The notes beneath the pieces are model-generated. The model did not search any database. It was not told where the DNA came from and saw only the letters and a program-made list of their open reading frames with translations. Below are positions 18,070 through 64,000 of a DNA stretch of 64,000 bases, one piece after another; position 1 is the first letter of the stretch, and each line of letters begins with the position of its first letter. The DNA is from Hormiphora californensis. Its lineage: Eukaryota; Ctenophora; Tentaculata; Cydippida; Pleurobrachiidae. The position numbers were made by a program, and so were the translations under genes. The stretch lies in the NCBI GenBank assembly GCA_020137815.1, contig CM035353.1:2310982-2374981 (forward strand), read 5' to 3'.

Positions 18070-21005
18070 ATGCCAGGAGTTTTTGTCCATCCGCGGAGAC
18101 TACCTGGAAACTTGAGGTGGTACGAGACATGGTGGACGACGAGACCACTCCTGTGGCTTTCCTGGGCATAACGGAAACCTGGTGGAGAGGGTATATGGCG
18201 GAGGCCCAGCTGAAGATTTCTGGATATAACCTGGTGAGATGCGATAGGCAGGGCAGGATAGGAGGAGGATGTGCCCTGTATGTCCACTCTAGCCTCGCTA
18301 TATCAGATCAAGTGGAGTATTCGGACACAAGTAACAACCTGGCAGCCGTCTATATGGGCAACACCCACTCAATAGTGGCAGTTATATATCGAGCTGGTAC
18401 AGATGCAACAGCTTTTCAGAGACTGGTGAAAAAACTGCAGACGTTTATTGATACTCATAGCTGGGAAAAAACAGTTCCGGACCTGTGGTTGATGGGTGAT
18501 TTTAATCTCCCACTCCTGAAATGGAGAGGAGGGTTGCATGAAACTATTGACCATCCCTTGTACAATATTATGGGTAACTTGGTAGACGATAATTCTCTCA
18601 GCCAAATGGTCAATTTTCCTACCAGAGGAGAGAACGTCTTAGATCTGGTGCTAACCAACCGTCCCGATTATGTCCTTTCAACTAGGGGTGAGGACCTCGG
18701 GATTTCTGATCATGAGATGGTTACATGTACCCTGACCTACAATTGCACGGCGAAGCCTCCCATGGACGATCGTGTTATGTCAGACTTTGCGGAACTTAAT
18801 CTTTTAAAAGCTGACTTTGATAGGCTAAACTCTGTCTTTGACGAGGTGGAATGGGATCAGCTTCAACTACTGTGTACAGAAATGGAAGACCCCGATAGTA
18901 GCTTCTTAGAGGTAGTGAGACTTACGGTCCTCCAGGTCTGTAAGATCTTCACTGAGCTGAAACGTTGGAAAAGTAAACGGAAGGACAAAACACTCCGGCA
19001 CCTTCGTAGCAGGAGAAGAAAGTTGAACAAGAGAATGGTAAACGCAAAAGGCACGACGAAGCTGAAAATTGAGGAGTTGGCCGGGAAAATAACGCTCGCC
19101 ATCAAAGCTCATGTTAAAGAAAAGGAGCAGGGGGATGAAGAACGAGCTGCTTCCGCAGTCAAAGTGAACCCTAAATTCTTCTACAGTCATGCTAAATCTC
19201 TATCCAAGGTCAAATCTGCGGTGGCTCCACTCGAGAGGCAGGATGGTTCGCTTACTACGAACTCGAAGGAGAAAGCAGAACTCCTACAGAGTCAGTATGT
19301 TAGGGTGTTTAGCAACCCACTGGACGTGGACCCTGAAAAGGCAGTGGAGAACATTGAGGAAAAGGAAGCGGAAATAACTGACATCAGCTTCACGAAGGCG
19401 GACATTGAACAGGCACTAAAGGAACTGAAACCGAATTCAGCGGCCCCTCCTGGTGACATACCGTCCATAGTCTTGAAGAACTGCCGTCGAACCTTGTCCT
19501 ATCCCATCTGGATTATATGGCAGTCCTCGTTTGAATCTGGTACAATACCACCCGTTATGAAGGAGCAGTTCATCTGCCCCATTTTCAAGAAAGGTGATCG
19601 TTCAGCACCAGGGAACTATAGACCAGTATCACTGACGTCTCATCTTTCGAAAACCTTTGAGAGAATTATCAGGAATCATCTGACTGAGTTCCTAGAGAGG
19701 GCAGAACTACATTGTAACGGACAACATGGGTTCAGGAAAGGGAGAAGTACAATGACTCATCTGCTCGCACACATTGACAGGGTTCTCAAACATCTAACGG
19801 ATAACAACGAAGTTGATGTGCTATATCTGGACTTCCAGAAAGCGTTTGACCGGGTTGATACTGGGGTCCTACTGAGAAAACTACAAAAATATGGTGTACG
19901 AGGAAAGCTACTTGCCTGGATCAAGGAATTCCTAACAAATAGGAAGCAAGCAGTGCTAGTGGATGGGGAGCAGTCGCGGTGGGAGTGGGTCCTAAGTAGT
20001 GTGATCCAGGGAAGTGTGCTGGGCCCTATTTTGTTCATCTTTTACGTAATCGACTTGAAGGAGTCTTTGTCAAGTGCTGACGCTTTGTCGTTTGCAGACG
20101 ACACGAAGCTCATACAGGTAATACGAACATTGCTAGACCAGGCAGAACTCCAGAAGGACTTGGGAAATGTGAGTCAGTGGTCTCTGACTAATAATATGAG
20201 ACTTCACGAGGAAAAATTTCAACTGGTAAACTACTCGCTAGGCAGATCTAAACTCCTGAGAGAGCTGCCTTTCACTGCAGAAACCTTATCCTATATTACT
20301 TCGGGAGGAACTGTGGTGGAGCCAGAGCAGCATGTGAAAGATTTGGGCGTTTGGCTATCGGCGGATGGTACGTGGACTCATCACATTGGTGATATTGTGA
20401 GGAGAGCTAACATGATGGCAGGATGGATATTCTGTGCATTCAGGAGTAGATCCCGTGAGGTACTGCTAACCCTATATAAGGCGTTGGTTCGACCCATTTT
20501 GGAATACTGCTGTTTGGTGTGGTATCCAACGAGAATCGCTGACATCCAGGCAGTAGAGAACGTCCAACGGGCATTTACCCGGAAAATCCAAGGGATGAAG
20601 GAGCTGGACTATTGGCAGCGTCTAGAGGCGCTGGATCTCATGTCCCTCCAGAGAAGACGTCAACGATATGAGCTGATACACGTTTGGAAAATCTATCACG
20701 GGCTAGTACCCAACTGTGTGCAAATGGAGTTCCAGATTGGCCGGTTGGGAGTCCAGGCAAAGACACAGAAATACCCTTACTGGGCAGATTCCAAATGGGC
20801 AGGTCAGTTGTACAACTCTTTCAGCTTCAGGGCACCTCAACTATGGAACAGACTCCCTCGAGAGGTTACTCTTTCAGGAACACTTCCTGGGTTAAAGGCT
20901 AACTTGGGTGCATTCATGAAGCAATTCCATGACAGACCACCGGTGCGTGGCTACACGACGGTCCCAAATGATTTCAGAGAGGCAGGAAGAAAGAACTTTG
21001 TGTGA
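17859..21005 (+). CDS. CR1-like ORF2: endonuclease and reverse transcriptase
   Basis: The frame opens after a stop at 17856 and reads to the TGA at 21003. The EEP/APE endonuclease begins with FHLLNARSF (about 18060), continues with FLGITETWW, GGGCALYV, LMGDFNLP and ISDHEMV. The reverse transcriptase has PGDIPSIVLKNC, NYRPVSLTSHLSK, QHGFRKGRSTMTHL, VLYLDFQKAFDRVD, GSVLGPILFI and the catalytic SFADDTKL. The C-terminal region ends SFRAPQLWNRLP...DRPPVRGY. The first in-frame ATG (MVDDETT) falls inside the endonuclease, so initiation must be at a non-ATG codon (TTG at 18021 is possible), by reinitiation, or by -1 frameshifting. It performs target-primed reverse transcription. Confidence 0.88.
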   Translation, partial: RETRSEEGRAPNKGFFTESTGGHEGRNTAIGGSTVAGVQDSGGGSARGRKYENNLGNSRNTPHTSKFHLLNARSFCPSAETTWKLEVVRDMVDDETTPVAFLGITETWWRGYMAEAQLKISGYNLVRCDRQGRIGGGCALYVHSSLAISDQVEYSDTSNNLAAVYMGNTHSIVAVIYRAGTDATAFQRLVKKLQTFIDTHSWEKTVPDLWLMGDFNLPLLKWRGGLHETIDHPLYNIMGNLVDDNSLSQMVNFPTRGENVLDLVLTNRPDYVLSTRGEDLGISDHEMVTCTLTYNCTAKPPMDDRVMSDFAELNLLKADFDRLNSVFDEVEWDQLQLLCTEMEDPDSSFLEVVRLTVLQVCKIFTELKRWKSKRKDKTLRHLRSRRRKLNKRMVNAKGTTKLKIEELAGKITLAIKAHVKEKEQGDEERAASAVKVNPKFFYSHAKSLSKVKSAVAPLERQDGSLTTNSKEKAELLQSQYVRVFSNPLDVDPEKAVENIEEKEAEITDISFTKADIEQALKELKPNSAAPPGDIPSIVLKNCRRTLSYPIWIIWQSSFESGTIPPVMKEQFICPIFKKGDRSAPGNYRPVSLTSHLSKTFERIIRNHLTEFLERAELHCNGQHGFRKGRSTMTHLLAHIDRVLKHLTDNNEVDVLYLDFQKAFDRVDTGVLLRKLQKYGVRGKLLAWIKEFLTNRKQAVLVDGEQSRWEWVLSSVIQGSVLGPILFIFYVIDLKESLSSADALSFADDTKLIQVIRTLLDQAELQKDLGNVSQWSLTNNMRLHEEKFQLVNYSLGRSKLLRELPFTAETLSYITSGGTVVEPEQHVKDLGVWLSADGTWTHHIGDIVRRANMMAGWIFCAFRSRSREVLLTLYKALVRPILEYCCLVWYPTRIADIQAVENVQRAFTRKIQGMKELDYWQRLEALDLMSLQRRRQRYELIHVWKIYHGLVPNCVQMEFQIGRLGVQAKTQKYPYWADSKWAGQLYNSFSFRAPQLWNRLPREVTLSGTLPGLKANLGAFMKQFHDRPPVRGYTTVPNDFREAGRKNFV
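17901..17907 (+). promoter_or_regulatory. Candidate -1 frameshift slippery site T TTT TTA
   Basis: In the ORF1 frame the codons are GAT TTT TTA CTG. Slipping back one base enters the ORF2 frame, which is open from 17859 to the ORF2 stop. ORF2 has no ATG ahead of its endonuclease domain, so a shift would make an ORF1-ORF2 fusion. A downstream stimulatory RNA structure was not established. Confidence 0.5.
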
Positions 21006-21214
21006 GGCTGTAAATGTTGTTTTGCTGCTCATGCTGTTTATGTTTTTATGTTAAGTAAGGGACTGTAAATAAACAATTTGACAAGGAGGACCCACGCGAT
21101 GGGAATTTCATCACGTTTTATGTATTGTGTAAAAATATAATTGAACTTGAACTTGAACTTGAAAATTCACAAAGAGAATCCAGGATATGTGCAAATTAAG
21201 CTATTGGGACCGAA

Positions 21215-22270
21215 ACTAGGCATCCTCTCGCTTCAACGAAGGCGAGAACGCGACTTAGTCAGGACCACTATTGGTGCGCGGTCGTGCCCACGGAAGGAGT
21301 GCTTGGATCATCTTGAAACCGGTTTTAAGTTCACTAATGCATGCCCAAAAGTGTATGTAGCCATTTGGGTGATGTTCTGACAATCCAATCACGAGTTATG
21401 ACCGAAAGACAGTCAAAAAAGACGTTTTAAAGTGACAAAAAGGAGGATCTGAACACAGCCCTTATATGAAGGGCTGGGGCTTTGAAACTTCTTGTGTGGA
21501 CAGAGAATCGTCCAAATTTGCAGTGTCAACTTTCAGATAGTTTCTATCTTTTGTAGTTATCTAATTAGAGTCGTTTAAACATGTGAGACAACCTATATGA
21601 CCCTACAAAACAGGGTGATTAGGTACTGCTTCCGTCTCATATTGCTTGCTCTCACCGCTTGTATGCTTTAATCCGCTCTCTAATTGGGCAAATCTCGTCA
21701 AGTGATCACTTCACAAGCATTATTATAGGGCCCTTTAGCAACTTCTCACATGTTTAAACGACTCTAATTAGATAACTACAAAAGATAGAAACTATCTGAA
21801 AGTTGACACTGCAAATTTGGACGATTCTCTGTCCACACAAGAAGTTTCAAAGCCCCAGCCTTTCATATAAGGGCTGTGTTCAGATCCTCCTTTTTGTCAC
21901 TTTAAAACGTCTTTTTTGACTGTTTTTCGGTCATAACTCGTGATTGGATTGTCAGAACATCACCCAAATGGCTACATACACTTTTGGGCATGCATTAGTG
22001 AACTTAAAATCGGTTTCAAGATGATCCAAGCACTCCTTCCGTGGGCACGACCGCGCACCAATAGTGGTCCTGACTATACTCCATCATCATGGTCCGGAAA
22101 ATGGCCAACGGCGAAACACCAAACATTATCGGGATCTGCTTTTACCAAAATGATCGTCTCGGAATACAAGCGGAGGTGCCAACGTATCCCACTAGCACAC
22201 AATCGTCGGTGGCCACGAAATTCCAAAACTCCTTCCCGACTATGGAACACTCTCCCAAGTGATGTGAACT
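21215..22270 (+). pseudogene. CR1-like ORF2 3' fragment split by a transposon
   Basis: Left of the insertion coding reads LQRRRERD (about 21225-21255); right of it (22075-22265) frameshifted coding gives homologues of IMVWKMANG, RLGIQAEVPTYP and WNTLPSDVN. Same subfamily as 13043-13423 but on the plus strand. Confidence 0.7.
21260..22072. mobile_element. Foldback transposon with about 330-bp inverted arms
   Basis: The ends CAGGACCACTATTGG and CCAATAGTGGTCCTG begin long, nearly identical inverted arms around a short centre near 21600-21735. It interrupts the CR1 fragment. A solo arm of the same family lies at 25589-25654. Confidence 0.85.
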
Positions 22271-22393
22271 CACTGCGTTTTTGTGCGTCACATCACAATA
22301 TGTTAACGTGTGGTGTGCGCGTCAAAATTGATAAACTTCACATGCACGGTCATTTGGGGGTGACAACTTCAAAAAATCAGACTTTACAAGATT

Positions 22394-22466
22394 TACAAGA
22401 TCCTTGGCTTAGTGGTAAAACGTTCATCTTTCATGCGGACGACGTGAGTTTGAACCTGGTCATCTG
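22394..22466 (+). ncRNA. tRNA-like (SINE-head) sequence
   Basis: TGGCTTAGTGG fits a Pol III box A and GTTTGAACC fits box B, 40-odd bases apart, as in a tRNA gene. The acceptor stem does not pair convincingly, so a tRNA-derived SINE head or decayed tRNA is more likely than a working tRNA. Confidence 0.35.
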
Positions 22467-22680
22467 CAGAAATATTTAATTTTAGTGCAGGGTACTTTTT
22501 TGGCAGCACACACTTGTAAACAGGCCACCAACCACCCATATCGTAACGGCGCCCTTCTCTTCTTTCATACTGACAAACTTTTCAACACTACTACAAATTA
22601 ATTCGAGTTTCTGAATGAAGCCTCAAGGCCTCCAATGCGATTCTATATTGGATATATGGAGGCCCTCCATATCCAATAGA

Positions 22681-24009
22681 GGCACTGTTAGGAATGGCCG
22701 ACACTAACAATTTTTTTGTTAGTGTTTTTTGTTAGTGACGTCACTAACAAAAAATTTGTTAGTGTTTTCACTAACAAAAAACACTAACAAAAAATTGTTA
22801 GTGTTTTCACTAACAATTTTCACTAACAAAAATTTTGTTAGTGTTTCTAATTGGGGTGATATATGGTTATGAGATACGATTCAGGGACGCCTTATTGGCA
22901 GTGTGAGACGATACGGGTTATGGAACATGATTCGGTGAAGCTTATTAGGATGGTTAGGCGACATGAGACACGATTCGGGGAAGGTTTTCTTCGTTTTTCG
23001 AGTAACGATACATGGAAAATGAAGATATTTGTGAGTAGACAAGAAATACACCAATTTCAAGAGAACAAAACTAAAAACACAAATCAAATAACTTGTCCAC
23101 ATTTAGTTGCTCTGTCCAACAATTGGAGTACAATACGAACCGATTACCCCACCATATGATCCTATCACCCTGCCACACGAACCAATTACCACACCATATG
23201 ATCCGGTTATCAAACAGACCGATTACCACTGCACTTGAGGTATCACGTATCGGCATGAGGTACACCGAATCGTGAGCAGTATCCCGTATCGGTTGATGTT
23301 GTAAGAGGTTCCGCTGCTAATGAGGCACACCGAATCGTGAGCAGTATCCCGTATCGGGGCTCAGTGCTCACGATTCGGTGTACCTCATTAGCGGCAGAAC
23401 CGCTTACAATGTGAACTGATACGACGGTATCCCAGTATATCGCTCCTACTTGATAATGAGGAAGTGAACTTACAAGAGAGTTTACAGGCCCATTGGACGA
23501 CTCTTCCCCGACACCATACACAATCGGATGAACGAACCTGCCACAAAATCCGACAACCTGGCAATATCTCAAATGGAGAGCCTTTCAACAGAGCAACTAA
23601 ATGTGGACAAGTTATTTGATTTGTGGTTTTAGTTTTATTCTCTTGAAATTGGTGTATTTCTTGTCTACTCACAAATATCTTCATTTTCCATGTATCGTTA
23701 CTGGAAAAACGAAGAAAACCTTCCCCGAATCGTGTCTCATGTCGCCTAACCATCCGAATCATGTTCCATAACCCGTATCGTCTCACACTGCCAATAAGGC
23801 GTCCCTGAATCGTATCTCATAACCATATATCACCCCAATTAGAAACACTAACAAAATTTTTGTTAGTGAAAATTGTTAGTGAAAACACTAACAAAATTTT
23901 TGTTAGTGAAAATTGTTAGTGAAAACACTAACAAATTTTTTGTTAGTGACGTCACTAACAAAAAACACTAACAAAAAAATTGTTAGTGTCGGCCATTCCT
24001 AACAGTGCC
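22681..24009. mobile_element. 1.3-kb foldback element with arrays of TTGTTAGTG/CACTAACAA
   Basis: The ends GGCACTGTTAGGAATGGCCG and its complement start arms several hundred bases long, themselves lined with CACTAACAA palindromes. The flanks CCAATAGA (22673-22680) and CCAATATA (24010-24017) look like an 8-bp target duplication with one mismatch. Frames inside (for example 23388-23786) have no recognisable product. It ends about 140 bp before the BLTP3 start codon. Confidence 0.85.
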
Positions 24010-24149
24010 CCAATATATTATAATCTATTAAAATCCGCACTTTATTTCAACGTGTTTTAGCCGTCATGTAGAGCTACTGGTCGCACTGGTTCCTGCTGCA
24101 AGTGTGAATTATGAAGATATTGATAATGTTATAGACAACCCCCGCTCTC

Positions 24150-64000
<39,851 letters not shown>

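Larger units (their letters stand above)
16740..21165 (+). mobile_element. Apparently intact CR1-like non-LTR retrotransposon
   Basis: Two overlapping ORFs (16777-18069 and a frame continuing to 21005) are followed by a 3' UTR ending in a short GAACTT-type 6-bp tandem repeat near 21140-21162. CR1/L2-type elements characteristically end in a short microsatellite rather than poly-A. The 5' end is not precisely defined; a poly-C run lies at 16748. Neither ORF contains a stop, so the copy is young. Confidence 0.85.

Noticed and set aside
18863-19190. Antisense frames over the retrotransposon
   Set aside because: Shadows of the intact reverse transcriptase ORF on the plus strand.
23388-23786. 132-residue frame
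   Set aside because: Lies in the arm of the 22681-24009 foldback element, has a mirror copy in the other arm and matches no family.

Overview
The window reads as nuclear DNA of an invertebrate metazoan: spliced genes with GT-AG introns, LDL-receptor-class-A GPCRs, a GPI-anchored mucin-like protein, CR1-like and Penelope-like retroelements, and very many short inverted-repeat transposons and minisatellites. Nothing in the sequence fixes the phylum; a sponge, cnidarian or similar lineage would fit. All exon models were built by eye from splice sites, reading phase and remembered family sequences.

Layout. 1-1630 (-): 5' exons of a NOP2/NSUN1-type rRNA methyltransferase. 2101-11998 (-): a nine-exon PPPDE (DeSI-type deSUMOylase-like) + PUL domain gene whose introns hold two plus-strand genes (a discoidin/F5-8C-like secreted protein at 4201 and a repeat-rich GPI-anchored mucin at 5738) and a large satellite. 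12-24 kb: transposon graveyard with one apparently intact two-ORF CR1-like retrotransposon (about 16.74-21.17 kb). 24150-64000 (+): a giant BLTP3/UHRF1BP1-like (chorein-type bridge lipid transfer) gene, at least 22 exons, running off the right edge. Its introns contain three intronless LDLa-GPCR genes (26083 +, 38146 -, 53625 -), a fourth GPCR fragment, the last three exons of a malate dehydrogenase (-), a full Penelope-like element (-), and dozens of MITEs.

The most striking pattern is that many minisatellites are anchored on exon-intron junctions: each repeat unit carries a copy of a splice site plus the adjoining exon bases. This is seen at NOP2 exon 3, PPPDE-PUL exons 2 and 3, BLTP3 exons 12, 14, 15 and 16, and (at the stop codon) in malate dehydrogenase. 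Other notable points: a T TTT TTA heptamer placed exactly where the CR1-like element needs a -1 frameshift; a hammerhead-like core in a Penelope-type terminal fragment; a hAT-like MITE whose target-site duplication overlaps the start codon of a GPCR; and a family of hAT-like elements sharing termini and 8-bp target duplications.

Limits: exon boundaries are inferred without transcripts, one exon junction (BLTP3 exons 12/13) is out of phase by one base beside a poly-C run, BLTP3 exon 19 has an uncertain donor, and satellite copy numbers are approximate unless stated.
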